From: Paraburkholderia sp. IMGN_8 | GTDB lineage: Bacteria; Pseudomonadota; Gammaproteobacteria; Burkholderiales; Burkholderiaceae | Direction: 5' to 3' | Length of the DNA: 64,000 nucleotides | Assembly: GCF_038050405.1 (NCBI RefSeq) | Contig: NZ_CP150901.1 | Location: 1,860,001-1,924,000 of the forward strand | In this document: positions 8,017 through 16,811 of the stretch, piece by piece | Layout of the letters: every line of letters starts with the position of its first letter | Numbering within the stretch: the first letter of the stretch is position 1 | Notes under the pieces: model-generated | The model's input: the letters and a program-made list of their open reading frames with translations, nothing else | Told to the model about the DNA's origin: nothing | Databases searched by the model: none | Translations under genes and position numbers: made by a program

Positions 8017-9489
8017 CTATTGCACAGCCGCAGGCGTCCGCTCCACCACATTCGACTGCGTCACCGCACTAACAACCGCAAAAACAATCACATTAACGGT
8101 CAACGCAAGGAACCCAACATTCACGTCCTTCAAAGCATCAGGCAAAAACGGCATCAACTGCGCGACGCTAAGGTGCATGGTGGTCGTCACGGCCACCACC
8201 ATCACGCCAGCGAGAATGCCGCAAAACGCCCCCTGTTTAGTCGCCCGATTGCGCGGCGCCAAGCTGCAAATCACAGCAGGAAACAGCTGCGTCACAAAGC
8301 TATAACCCATCAGCAGCAACGCCACGATCGTCTCCCCGCCATGCAGCGTAAAACCCACCGCCACCAGCGCAACGACGGGCACCAGAAAGCGAGCCAGATT
8401 CGCCACCTTCGCGTCCGAAGCGCCGCGGTTCACCATACCGCGGTAAACATCGTTGGCAAGCAGCGTCGATGCGGACGTCAAAATCATCGAGCCCGGCACC
8501 AGCGCGGTCAGCACGCCCGCCGCGCCGATCACGCCGATGAACCACGGGTCGAACGTCTGCAACGACAAACGAAACAACGACAGGTCGATGTCGCCGCCCT
8601 TCAGCCCCGGCACCTTCAGCGTCGCCGCAAAACCGACGAAGAACACGAACAGCAGGATCAACTGGTACAGCGGCAACACCATCGCGTTGCGCCGGAAAAT
8701 GCGCGCGTCTTTTGCCGTGAATACCGAGCCGAACGTGTGCGGCCACATAAAGAATCCCAGCGCAGTGAGCAGCACGGTCGACTGGAACCATGTCACGCTC
8801 GAACCCTTGGCCGGGAATGTCAGGAAGCCGGGGCGGGCGGCATCGATCGCGCGGAACATGTCGCCGAGACCGCCGTAGTAATGAAGCGGCAGATAAATGC
8901 CGAGGAACAGCACGATCGCCAGAATCAGCAGATCCTTTACCACCGAATTCCAGGCCGAGCCGCGCACGCCGGAGGCGATCACGTAAGACGTCACCACCGC
9001 GGCGCCGATCCATACGGCCGCCGTCGACGAAATCGCGCCGTACGACGCGGTCGCCACAATGATGCCAAGCCCCTTCAGTTGCAACACCAGATACGGAATC
9101 AACGCGGCCACGCCGACCAGCGCCACCAGCGTGCCGAGGGCCGGGCTGTCGTATTTGCGCGCAAAGAAGTGCGGCTGCGAGACGAGATGGTGGTTTTTCG
9201 CGTAACGCCAGATCGGCGGCAGCATCCAGTACGAAAGGATGTACGCGAGCGTGCCGTACGCGAGGATGTAGTAGACCGGTGCGCCCTTGCCGTAAGCAAA
9301 GCCGCTGCCGCCAAGGAAGGTGAAGGTCGTGTAGATCTCACCGGCCATCAGCAGGAACACGAACGCGGTGCCGAAGCTGCGGCCGCCTACGGTCCATTGT
9401 TCGAGACTCATGTCGTGGCCGCGCCGCGCGCGCACACCGAGGTACAGCGCAAACAGCGTAATGCCCGCGATGATGACGAGTGCGCTCAT
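8017..9489 (-). CDS. Sodium:solute symporter, monocarboxylate-permease-like
   Basis: The 490-residue inner-membrane protein has about 13 hydrophobic segments and belongs to the sodium:solute symporter (SSS) family. Diagnostic stretches are MSLEQWTVGGRSFGTAFVF, LMAGEIYTTFTFLGGSGF and KDLLILAIVLFL. The ALVPGSMILTSASTLLANDVYR segment corresponds to the conserved SSS core. The closest functional model I know is MctP, which takes up lactate, pyruvate, acetate and similar acids, but the substrate is inferred. Its ATG overlaps the stop of the upstream DUF3311 gene as ATGA, so the two are translationally coupled, a standard arrangement for this transporter type. The gene ends beside palindromic element R0. 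Confidence 0.9.
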   Translation of the reverse strand: MSALVIIAGITLFALYLGVRARRGHDMSLEQWTVGGRSFGTAFVFLLMAGEIYTTFTFLGGSGFAYGKGAPVYYILAYGTLAYILSYWMLPPIWRYAKNHHLVSQPHFFARKYDSPALGTLVALVGVAALIPYLVLQLKGLGIIVATASYGAISSTAAVWIGAAVVTSYVIASGVRGSAWNSVVKDLLILAIVLFLGIYLPLHYYGGLGDMFRAIDAARPGFLTFPAKGSSVTWFQSTVLLTALGFFMWPHTFGSVFTAKDARIFRRNAMVLPLYQLILLFVFFVGFAATLKVPGLKGGDIDLSLFRLSLQTFDPWFIGVIGAAGVLTALVPGSMILTSASTLLANDVYRGMVNRGASDAKVANLARFLVPVVALVAVGFTLHGGETIVALLLMGYSFVTQLFPAVICSLAPRNRATKQGAFCGILAGVMVVAVTTTMHLSVAQLMPFLPDALKDVNVGFLALTVNVIVFAVVSAVTQSNVVERTPAAVQ

Positions 9490-9701
9490 GAGCGGGCCTC
9501 CTCGCCCTCGACGGCGATCTCACGATTGCTGGAATCCAGACGGTAGACGACCGCCATGATGATCGAACTCAACACCACCCACATGACGATCCAGGCCAGC
9601 ACGAACGGCATGCCGAGCACCAGCGGCTCGACACGATTGACAAACGCGATGCCGAGCAGCATGCCGATGAATGGCAACGCGGCGAGTACACGAAGCAACA
9701 T
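9486..9701 (-). CDS. DUF3311 small membrane partner of the symporter
   Basis: The 71-residue protein begins MLLRVLAALPFIGMLLGIAF and has two hydrophobic helices separated by NRVEPLVLGMPFVLAWIVMW, then a charged tail. This is the DUF3311 pattern, a small integral membrane protein usually encoded just upstream of SSS-family permeases. The start is taken at ATG 9701, with GAGGAG about nine bases upstream; a longer frame to 9830 is not supported. The stop overlaps the symporter start (ATGA). It probably assists assembly or activity of the symporter, which is inference from the fixed gene order. Confidence 0.85.
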   Translation of the reverse strand: MLLRVLAALPFIGMLLGIAFVNRVEPLVLGMPFVLAWIVMWVVLSSIIMAVVYRLDSSNREIAVEGEEARS

Positions 9702-10042
9702 GGGGCAACTCCTCGAACCGGTGAGTACGTCTCGTTGAAAGTCTGGCTTCGCTGGCGACTTTATGCCTGATGCTTCAGCTACGTAAAGCAAGTCAAAAAA
9801 GTGTAGGCTTTTCGAAAGTTGTGCAAACATCCTTCGGCGCGAACTTGCTGCGTTGCAAGGTCAGTCGCGCGGGGCGGCGGCACGGTTCGCTGCGGTTTAC
9901 GTGCGGCGCCGCGATATCATCTGGCCAGGCAACCCGAGCAATCGAAGCTGGATGGTAGAAGTGCGTCCAGCCCCCTCAACACAGCGCGGCGTCCCCGGTG
10001 CGGAGTCAGTCCGCCCGAACCGCTGCCCGATACGGATCGCAC
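9702..10042. other. Divergent promoter region
   Basis: The 341 bp between the symporter operon (minus) and marC (plus) should contain both promoters. I see no coding frame with family similarity, no RNA gene and no strong hairpin. Confidence 0.4.
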
Positions 10043-10717
10043 ATGGTCGAAAGTCTGATCTCGGACATTCTGTTTGGCTTTACCGGGCTGATCAGCATCA
10101 TCAACCCAATCGGCATTGCTTTCATCTTCCTTGACCGGACTGCCTCGTTGACCACTGAGGAGCGCACCGCGCTCGCCAGGAAGATCGCCATCAACGTACT
10201 GTGCGTGCTGCTGGTGGCGCTTTTCCTCGGTACGCCGATCCTGCACTTCTTCGGTATTTCGATGCAGGCGCTGCGCATCGGCGGCGGCCTCGCGGTGGCG
10301 GTGGGCGGCTGGCAGATGCTCAATGCGCCCGACACGCAACCCGCCGAACAGCCCGTCAAGCGCGTCGATGCGGATAACGCGATGTCGAAGGCGTTCTTCC
10401 CGTTGACCATTCCGCTGACCACCGGGCCCGGCTCGATCGCCACCGCCATCGCGCTGACCGCGAACCGCACGCATAAGCTGTCTGCCTTCGTGTTGTCGAG
10501 TATCGCGTCCGTAGTGATCTCGATCGTCGTGGCCGCCACCGTCTATCTGATCTATAGCCGCGCGGCGATTTTCGCCAGGTATCTCGGCGTGGAAGGCACC
10601 AAGGTCGCGATGCGTGTATCGTCGTTCCTGCTGTTGTGCATCGGCGTGCAGATCATGCTGACCGGCTTCTCCGAATTCCTGATTCCGATTGCGCAGATGC
10701 AGCCCGTCGTCAAATAG
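10043..10717 (+). CDS. MarC-family inner-membrane protein
   Basis: The 224-residue protein has six predicted membrane segments and the MarC/UPF0056 signatures: INPIGIAFIFL near the start, GTPILHFFGISMQALRIGGGL in the first half, and KAFFPLTIPLTTGPGSIATAI in the middle. Length and topology are normal for the family. The biochemical function is not established; the old link to multiple antibiotic resistance in E. coli was not upheld. ATG 10043 gives the normal family N-terminus, while a longer upstream frame from 9998 adds no family sequence. The amidotransferase gene follows 61 bp later on the same strand. Confidence 0.9.
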   Translation: MVESLISDILFGFTGLISIINPIGIAFIFLDRTASLTTEERTALARKIAINVLCVLLVALFLGTPILHFFGISMQALRIGGGLAVAVGGWQMLNAPDTQPAEQPVKRVDADNAMSKAFFPLTIPLTTGPGSIATAIALTANRTHKLSAFVLSSIASVVISIVVAATVYLIYSRAAIFARYLGVEGTKVAMRVSSFLLLCIGVQIMLTGFSEFLIPIAQMQPVVK

Positions 10718-10778
10718 AGAGCAGTACACGCCAGGCCGCGCGAAGTCCGTCGAGCGTGGCGAGACAGGAGAGAAACTC

Positions 10779-11612
10779 ATGTGCCGCTGGCTCGCTTATA
10801 CCGGCAACCCGATTTACCTCGAAACGGTGCTGTTCCGTGCCAAACACTCGCTGATCGACCAGAGCATGCATTCGCGGCTCGGTCACACGACCACTAACGG
10901 CGACGGCTTCGGCATCGGCTGGTACGGTCATCCGGGCGATATTCCGTTTCGCTACCGCTGCATTCAACCGGCATGGAGCGACCGCAATCTGCGCGAGGCG
11001 GCGCGCGCAATCCGGGCGCCGCTGTTCGTCGCGCATGTGCGCGCGGCGACCGACACACCGTCGCAGGAAACCAACTGTCATCCGTTCCGCCACGGCCGCT
11101 GGCTGTTCGCGCACAACGGCCTGGTGCGCGACTATCCCGCGGTGCGCCGCGATCTGATGCTGGCGGTCGCCCCCGATCTGTTCCCGTCGATCGAAGGTTC
11201 GACCGATTCCGAAGTGATGTTTTACCTGGCGCTGACTTTCGGTCTGGAACTGACGCCTGTCACCGCGATCGAGCGCATGGTGGGTTTCGTCGAGGAAACC
11301 GGGCGCAAACATGGCGTCGAGCAGCCGTTGAACATGACGGTCTGCGCGACCGACGGCGAGCAGATCGTCGCGGTGCGTTATTCGAGCGAAGGGCAGTCGC
11401 GTTCGCTCTTTCACAGCGCGTCGTTTCGCCATCTGCACGATCTGTATCCGGACGATCCGCGCATCATGGCGGCCGGCGAGGATTCGTTTCTCGTGCTGTC
11501 GGAGCCGCTGGTGGACCTGCCGGGCTGGTGGGAAGAGATTCCTGAAAGCACGGCGGTGGTCGCGCGCGGGGGCGTGATCGAGCAATACCCGTTCAAGCCT
11601 CACGTGGCGTAG
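10779..11612 (+). CDS. Class II glutamine amidotransferase (YafJ-like)
   Basis: The 277-residue protein starts MCRWLAYTGNPIYLE; Cys2 becomes the N-terminal nucleophile after methionine removal, as in all class II (Ntn-type) glutamine amidotransferases. Other family segments are NGDGFGIGWYG, FVAHVRAAT, NCHPFRHGRWLFAHNG and GSTDSEVMF. There is no synthetase domain, so it resembles the stand-alone YafJ group, which probably hydrolyses glutamine or a gamma-glutamyl compound for an unknown acceptor. The start is fixed by the catalytic cysteine and by AGGAG nine bases upstream. Its 3' end converges on the VWA/AAA pair. Confidence 0.88.
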   Translation: MCRWLAYTGNPIYLETVLFRAKHSLIDQSMHSRLGHTTTNGDGFGIGWYGHPGDIPFRYRCIQPAWSDRNLREAARAIRAPLFVAHVRAATDTPSQETNCHPFRHGRWLFAHNGLVRDYPAVRRDLMLAVAPDLFPSIEGSTDSEVMFYLALTFGLELTPVTAIERMVGFVEETGRKHGVEQPLNMTVCATDGEQIVAVRYSSEGQSRSLFHSASFRHLHDLYPDDPRIMAAGEDSFLVLSEPLVDLPGWWEEIPESTAVVARGGVIEQYPFKPHVA

Positions 11613-11658
11613 CCCGGTTGGGCGAGTGCTTCTTTCAGCACGGCCAGCGCCTGTCTGG

Positions 11659-13398
11659 TCAGCGCGTCAGCAGCATCGTGCTCAATACCGAGAACACCGT
11701 CGCCGGCAATTCGGCGAGGCGGCTCACCACCACGTTGTGCGGATAGAAATCCTCGACTGCATCGGTCAGCACACCGATCCCCACCAGTTCGATACCGCGC
11801 TTCTGGATCGCCGCGACGCGTTCACGCAGATCGTGGCGCAATACTTGCGGATTACCGTCGCCGGTCGACGGATAGCCATCGGAGAACACGATCAGGATGC
11901 GCCGCCCGGCTTGATGATCGGCGAGCCGTGTCGCCGCCCAGGCCAGTGCCTCGCCATCGGGATTCTCGTGGCCGCAATCGATCTGGGCGATGCCGCTCAG
12001 ATCGGTCGCGCCAAAGCGTTTGTAGACTTTCAGATCGAGCCGCTCGACGAAGCGGTTATAGCGCCGCAAATCGGCACCGCCCGATAACTGCCGCTCATAC
12101 AGTTGCTTCATCGGCGCCGATTCGAGCGAGCAATAGCCGAGCACCTCACAGTCGAACGACAACTGCGTGAGCGCATCGCACAGCGCGGTTGCGCAGAGGC
12201 GCGCGAGTTCGATCTTGCGTCCGGCCATCGAACCGCTGCGGTCGATCAGCAGGGTCACGGCCACATCGCGCCCTTTGGCCGCCCGTTGCGTGCGAAACGG
12301 CGTGCGGTAACCCGGGGAAGTTGCCAGTTTGGCGAGCGACGTGCGGTCGATTTCACCGCGCTCCTGTTCGCGACGCCAACGCGTGCGTTCGTCGGCGCTC
12401 AGCGCGCGTTCGAGTTTCTCCTTGAGCGGCGCGGTTTCCGCCCGGGCTTGTGCGCGCAGTTCGCGCCACGCTGCGCTGTCGCCCTGGCCGGTGACATCGG
12501 TGATTTCGTCGAATTCGGTGGCGAGCGGGATCGACAGCCGTGCGCGGGCGGCGTCTGCCGGCGTGCCTGCTTCGCCGTCGGAATGTGTCGACGGCTGCTG
12601 CGCATCGGCCAACGACTGCCCCATGCCGACCGCGTTTTCCGTCCGCGCGCCACCGCTCTGATCGGATGGCGGCGCGGCGGCCTTGTCCTGATCGGGCAGG
12701 GCGGCGGCGTCGTTGAATGGCTCTGACGATGACGCGGCGGTTTCCGTGTCGATGTCTTCAACCGGATCCGCGGTGAACATCATGCTGTTGAGCTCGCCCG
12801 CGGACAGCGCTCGCACACGCGCCACGAAGTCTTGCGCCGCCGCGATGCTATGCGCAGTTGAACGGCTCGCGCGCGCCTGTTCGATCAGGTCCTGCGCGGC
12901 ATGCAGCGCGGCCATCAGCGAATGGGTCGCCTCGGTCAGGCTCGGCGTTTCGTCCCACAGCGCGCGTTCCACCAGCCAGACCAGCCGGTCGCGCCAATGC
13001 AGTTTTGGCCAACGCTGCCGCGCCTGCTCCGCGGCATGCGCGCGCAACTTGCCGATGAACCAGTGCGCGCCAGGATATTCGTCGAGCAGTTGCGCGCACA
13101 CACGGCGGTCTTCGATCACCTGCGCGAGATTCGCCGCGACGCCGGACGGCAGCGCATCGAGTTGCGCAAGCGCCGAATGCCTGGCGCGCGCCACCAGCAG
13201 ATCCAGATAACCGATCAACACGTCGCGCTCGACACCGCCGCTCAATTCATAGTCGGGAATCACGATGCGGCCGGGTTCGACACGCGGCCCATCCGGACTG
13301 AACGCGACCGTCACGCCGTATTGGCCGGTGAGCACGCGCGCCACTTTGCTGAGCGTCGATTCGAACGCGAAGCCCCGCGTGTCGCACGTTGCGTGCAT
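11659..13398 (-). CDS. CobT-like von Willebrand factor A domain protein
   Basis: The 579-residue protein has an alpha-helical N-terminal half, an acidic low-complexity linker (about 205-300) and a C-terminal VWA domain. The metal-ion-dependent adhesion site is intact as LLIDRSGSM, with D386, S388 and S390. The domain continues through FGATDLSG and ILIVFSDGYPSTGDGNP. This layout matches CobT, the VWA partner of the CobS AAA+ protein in aerobic cobaltochelatase, and similar AAA-VWA pairs used to insert metals or remodel proteins. No CobN catalytic subunit or other cobalamin gene is in the window. The start is ATG 13398; GTG 13407, two bases after the upstream stop, is equally possible. It forms an operon with the AAA+ gene. 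Confidence 0.8.
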   Translation of the reverse strand: MHATCDTRGFAFESTLSKVARVLTGQYGVTVAFSPDGPRVEPGRIVIPDYELSGGVERDVLIGYLDLLVARARHSALAQLDALPSGVAANLAQVIEDRRVCAQLLDEYPGAHWFIGKLRAHAAEQARQRWPKLHWRDRLVWLVERALWDETPSLTEATHSLMAALHAAQDLIEQARASRSTAHSIAAAQDFVARVRALSAGELNSMMFTADPVEDIDTETAASSSEPFNDAAALPDQDKAAAPPSDQSGGARTENAVGMGQSLADAQQPSTHSDGEAGTPADAARARLSIPLATEFDEITDVTGQGDSAAWRELRAQARAETAPLKEKLERALSADERTRWRREQERGEIDRTSLAKLATSPGYRTPFRTQRAAKGRDVAVTLLIDRSGSMAGRKIELARLCATALCDALTQLSFDCEVLGYCSLESAPMKQLYERQLSGGADLRRYNRFVERLDLKVYKRFGATDLSGIAQIDCGHENPDGEALAWAATRLADHQAGRRILIVFSDGYPSTGDGNPQVLRHDLRERVAAIQKRGIELVGIGVLTDAVEDFYPHNVVVSRLAELPATVFSVLSTMLLTR

Positions 13399-13409
13399 TG
13401 CGCTCACGG

Positions 13410-14633
13410 TCAGGCGGCCGGCGCGATGTGATGGCGAACGATGCCGCGAATCAGCGCGGCATCTTCCGGGCTGACCTTCGCATAGATCGCTGGGCCGGCG
13501 GCGCGCTCGGGGTCGCCGGTGCGCAGCATCAACTCGGCCCAGTCGAGCAGGCGGCGCGTCGAGAACGCACTCGACAGATCCTCGCGGGCGAACGCCGCGC
13601 GGCAATCGGCGGCAATCGCCGCAAGCGTGGTGGCGAGCGCGCGTGTCATGTGCGGCGCGAGCGTGCGCATCAGCACATCGGCTTCTTCGGCGGGCGTCAG
13701 GTAGTCGAGCAGATAGACGCGCCAGCGATCGAGAAACGCCTCGTTCATCAGATTCGCGCCCTGGTACAGATGACGGAACTGGCTCATCGCACCGATCGCA
13801 TTCGCCGTGGCGAACAGCCGGAAGGCCGGATGCGGCGCGACGATCTCGTTGCCTTTCTCTTTCAGCACAAGCCGCCCATGCGGTTCGAGCACGGCGGTGA
13901 GCGCCGCCAGAATCGACGGCTCGGCGAAATCGATTTCGTCGACGATCAGCCAGAGCCCTTCGCGCATCGCCGCGGGCAGCACGCCGTCGACCCAGATCGT
14001 TTCGCCGCCCTTGACCGTCCAGAAGCCGACGAAATCGCCGACCGTAGTCTGGCCGTTCATGTTCGAGCGCAACACGCCATGATGCGAGCGCGCCGCGACC
14101 TGCTCAATCAGGCTGGTCTTGCCGGCGCCGGTATGGCCGATCAGCATCACGCGCCGGTTCTCGGCAATATCTTCGACGATGTCGTTAAAGCGCTCGGAGA
14201 ACAGATAGGCGGGATTGATGCGCGGTACGAGCGGGTTGTCGACACCGCACGGCACCTCGACATGGCCGATGCGCACGGTTTCTTCCGGGCCCGCCGCGTG
14301 CCGGTGTTTGGCCGCCGACGCCAGCGCTGCCACCCGCTCCAATTCCGGCATGAAGGCCACACGTTCGAGTGCGGTCTGGTCATTAGCTGTATCGGGTGAA
14401 TCGATCGCAAACCCTTCGCGTCGCCATTTCTTCAGCTTCGCGCGCAGATTCTCCGCGTCGACCACCAGATCGATATCGACCGCCGCGGTGCCGTTACCGG
14501 CATCGACGCCGTGTTCCAGCCGATAGTTTTCCGGCCGGTCCGCGACGCTGACGCGCCACCATTCCGCGCCGTGTTCGGTCGCGCGTTGATAGAGGCCAAG
14601 GTTTTCGTCTTCGGTCAATTCAGGCGCGTTCAT
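13410..14633 (-). CDS. CobS/MoxR-like AAA+ ATPase
   Basis: The 407-residue protein has a roughly 110-residue N-terminal extension, then an AAA+ module. Walker A is GHTGAGKT (166-173) and Walker B is LWLIVDEID (227-235), followed by RLFATANAIG (sensor 1 region) and FLDRWRVYLLDYL. The arrangement resembles CobS, the ring ATPase of cobaltochelatase, and other MoxR-clade ATPases that work with a VWA protein encoded next door. Its stop lies a few bases before the VWA gene start. Without a chelatase subunit nearby, the client is unknown. ATG 14633 is preferred because the conserved region begins just after it; I see no strong ribosome binding site. Confidence 0.85.
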   Translation of the reverse strand: MNAPELTEDENLGLYQRATEHGAEWWRVSVADRPENYRLEHGVDAGNGTAAVDIDLVVDAENLRAKLKKWRREGFAIDSPDTANDQTALERVAFMPELERVAALASAAKHRHAAGPEETVRIGHVEVPCGVDNPLVPRINPAYLFSERFNDIVEDIAENRRVMLIGHTGAGKTSLIEQVAARSHHGVLRSNMNGQTTVGDFVGFWTVKGGETIWVDGVLPAAMREGLWLIVDEIDFAEPSILAALTAVLEPHGRLVLKEKGNEIVAPHPAFRLFATANAIGAMSQFRHLYQGANLMNEAFLDRWRVYLLDYLTPAEEADVLMRTLAPHMTRALATTLAAIAADCRAAFAREDLSSAFSTRRLLDWAELMLRTGDPERAAGPAIYAKVSPEDAALIRGIVRHHIAPAA

Positions 14634-15089
14634 GGCAAATGGCGAATGTTGAAATAACGAATAACGGCAAATTGCGCGTTTTGATTTGGCCGGTGGCCAT
14701 GGAGCGCCTATCTTATCGTGAGTACCTTTCGATCCGCCGAGGTCGCCATGGATTGCCAATGTCGAGCACATAGCGCGCAAAAGTTTATTGCGTCAAACGA
14801 GTAGGCTATGAAGTGCGTATCACCTATAGTGCGAACGCCAGACCTGTAGTTTTACAACACCGCTATTTGCAAACTGGCTAGGATTTGCTCCATTTCGGCG
14901 TAGTCCGGTATGCGCAACAGGTCATTGCCAATACCGTTGAACTGCCTGCAACCAGCCCCCGCCGGCGGGCTTTGCGTCAAGATCCGCAGACCGCGCAGTA
15001 TTGAATCGTGGCACGATGCGTCGAGTAGTTTTGTTTCATCGCGGTCCGCTTTGCCCAACGTCGCGACAGAAAAAATTCACGGCAAAACA
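14634..15089. other. Divergent intergenic region upstream of the porin gene
   Basis: The 456 bp lie between the AAA+ gene (minus) and the porin gene (plus). A 68-codon frame on the minus strand (14852-15058) lacks recognisable homology and a good start, so I do not call it. No RNA gene is seen. Confidence 0.35.
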
Positions 15090-16196
15090 ATGAAACTGCG
15101 TACAAAATTAATGGCCGCCCTGGCGGTGGCAAGTCCGCTGGCTTATGGTCAAACCAGCGTGACGTTATATGGCCGCCTCGACGGTGGCGTTGAATACCTG
15201 AATCACATCAACAATGGCGCGGGCGGCAGTTCGAGCCGTTGGAGCGCTGAAGGCGGAGATTGGGGCACCAGCATGCTCGGCCTCAAAGGCTCGGAAGACC
15301 TCGGTGGCGGATTGAATGCGATCTTCAACCTGGAAACCGGTTTGCAGGTGATGAACGGCACCACCAGCGGCGGACGGCTCTGGTCGCGGCGCGCGTTCGC
15401 GGGTCTCTCCAGCAAGGAGTGGGGCACGTTGCAGGCCGGGCGCAATCTGTTCATCGATAGCGACGGCGTGTGGGAATTCGACCCGTTCGTGCAGCAGGCG
15501 TTTGCATCGGCCTCGCTGGTGCGCGGGCGCAACTGGCAGCAAACCAGCAACAACGTTGAATACCACAGCCCGGTGTTCTGGGGCTTCGACGTGCAGGCGC
15601 AGTACGCGTTGGGCAATCAGCCGGGCGCGTTCAACAGCGGTGCGGCCGGCGAATTCGGCCGCTCGGACGGCATTATGCTCACGTATCATTCGCCGCTTTT
15701 CGACGTGCGCGGCATTTACGACGAACTGCGCGACAGCAACGGCCGGTTCAGCAACATCTTCCAAAGTTCGCGAGAGTATTTTGTCGGGGCTAACGTGCAT
15801 TTCGATTCGGTGAAGATCCAGGGTGCCTATACGCATTACGCGGCGCCGGACTCGCCGGTGGGCGTGGCCGACAGTGCGAATTACTACTGGCTCGGCGCCA
15901 CCTATAACTTCCACCCGCGCTGGGCTGTCACAGGCGGCGGCTACTATGTCAAGGTCGGCGACGGCGCTGGCGATGCCGCGCACGATCCGTCCGGCCACGC
16001 GATGATGTACGTGCTCGGCACCACCTACAACCTGTCGAAGCGTACCTTCCTGTATGGCACGGTGGCTTACGTGCGTAACAGCGGCAACGCGAGTTTCTCG
16101 CTGGAAGCATCGCCGCGCGATGCATCCAACAACACGAGTCCGCTCGCGGGCGAATCGCAAACCGGCGCTTACATCGGCATGCTGCATCAGTTTTAA
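15090..16196 (+). CDS. Gram-negative trimeric porin
   Basis: The 368-residue outer-membrane protein begins with a short signal peptide ending at AYGQ, followed by SVTLYGRLDGGVEYLN, the standard start of Burkholderiales general porins. GTSMLGLKGSEDLGGGLNAIF, FAGLSSKEWGTLQAGR and NNVEYHSPVFWGF are further family motifs. It ends YIGMLHQF with a C-terminal phenylalanine, as needed for beta-barrel assembly. It would form a 16-stranded trimeric pore for small hydrophilic solutes. It lies 90 bp upstream of the FAD-glucose dehydrogenase operon on the same strand, so a role in sugar entry to the periplasm is plausible but inferred. Confidence 0.92.
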   Translation: MKLRTKLMAALAVASPLAYGQTSVTLYGRLDGGVEYLNHINNGAGGSSSRWSAEGGDWGTSMLGLKGSEDLGGGLNAIFNLETGLQVMNGTTSGGRLWSRRAFAGLSSKEWGTLQAGRNLFIDSDGVWEFDPFVQQAFASASLVRGRNWQQTSNNVEYHSPVFWGFDVQAQYALGNQPGAFNSGAAGEFGRSDGIMLTYHSPLFDVRGIYDELRDSNGRFSNIFQSSREYFVGANVHFDSVKIQGAYTHYAAPDSPVGVADSANYYWLGATYNFHPRWAVTGGGYYVKVGDGAGDAAHDPSGHAMMYVLGTTYNLSKRTFLYGTVAYVRNSGNASFSLEASPRDASNNTSPLAGESQTGAYIGMLHQF

Positions 16197-16286
16197 AGCA
16201 CGTTCAGCGAGAGATCCGGCAACACGAAAAGCAGCACAGATCACACTGCAGTACGCATTAAACGCCTCACAAGGGATAAACAACAA

Positions 16287-16808
16287 TTGACTCCACAAGA
16301 CTCTCACGGTGAGTCCTCCAAGGGGACTTCCTTCGGGGCGAGCGGTGAAGCGTCGGGCATGACGCGCCGCCGCTGGCTCCAGGGTGCGCTCGCGTTGGCG
16401 GCGGCCGGCCTCACCGGCTCGCTCGCGCTCAAAGCGCTCGCCGACGACACGACGGCCGTGCCGCTCGATTCCTTCATGACCTTGTCGCAATCGCTGACGG
16501 CAAAGTCCGGTCTCGATCGCGACGTCGGCACGCGCCTTCTGGCCGCGTTGCGGAAGTCCACGCCCGATCTCGCGCAACAACTGCCGAAGCTGGCCGGCGC
16601 GTTGGCCGCCGGTTCCGCCGATGCCGCGCAACAGGCGCTCGCACTGAAGATCATGGAAGCCTGGTATCTCGGCACGGTCGACAACGTCGTCGTGACCTAC
16701 GAACAGGCGCTGATGTTCGGGGTGGTCTCCGACACGCTGATCATCCGCTCGTACTGCCCCAACAAGCCCGGTTTCTGGGCGGCAAAACCCATCGAAAGGC
16801 AAGCTTAA
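16287..16808 (+). CDS. FAD-glucose dehydrogenase gamma (small) subunit
   Basis: The 173-residue protein matches the gamma subunit of the Burkholderia cepacia FAD-dependent glucose dehydrogenase, including FMTLSQSLT, KIMEAWYLGTVDNVVVTYEQ and the end SYCPNKPGFWAAKPIERQA. It carries the complex's only Tat signal (TRRRWLQGALALAAAGLTG, about residues 26-44) and acts as a hitch-hiker chaperone that exports the signal-less catalytic subunit. The family alignment places the start at TTG 16287, with AAGGG about 12 bases upstream; the first in-frame ATG (16359) would leave the twin arginines almost at the terminus. The alpha gene starts three bases after the stop. Confidence 0.9.
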   Translation: MTPQDSHGESSKGTSFGASGEASGMTRRRWLQGALALAAAGLTGSLALKALADDTTAVPLDSFMTLSQSLTAKSGLDRDVGTRLLAALRKSTPDLAQQLPKLAGALAAGSADAAQQALALKIMEAWYLGTVDNVVVTYEQALMFGVVSDTLIIRSYCPNKPGFWAAKPIERQA

Positions 16809-16811
16809 GCA

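Noticed and set aside
8020..9546. A 508-codon plus-strand frame
   Set aside because: It is antisense to the sodium:solute symporter and rich in Arg, His and Gln without any motif.
14852..15058. 68-codon minus-strand frame upstream of the porin
   Set aside because: No family similarity and no start signal, and it overlaps the likely porin promoter.
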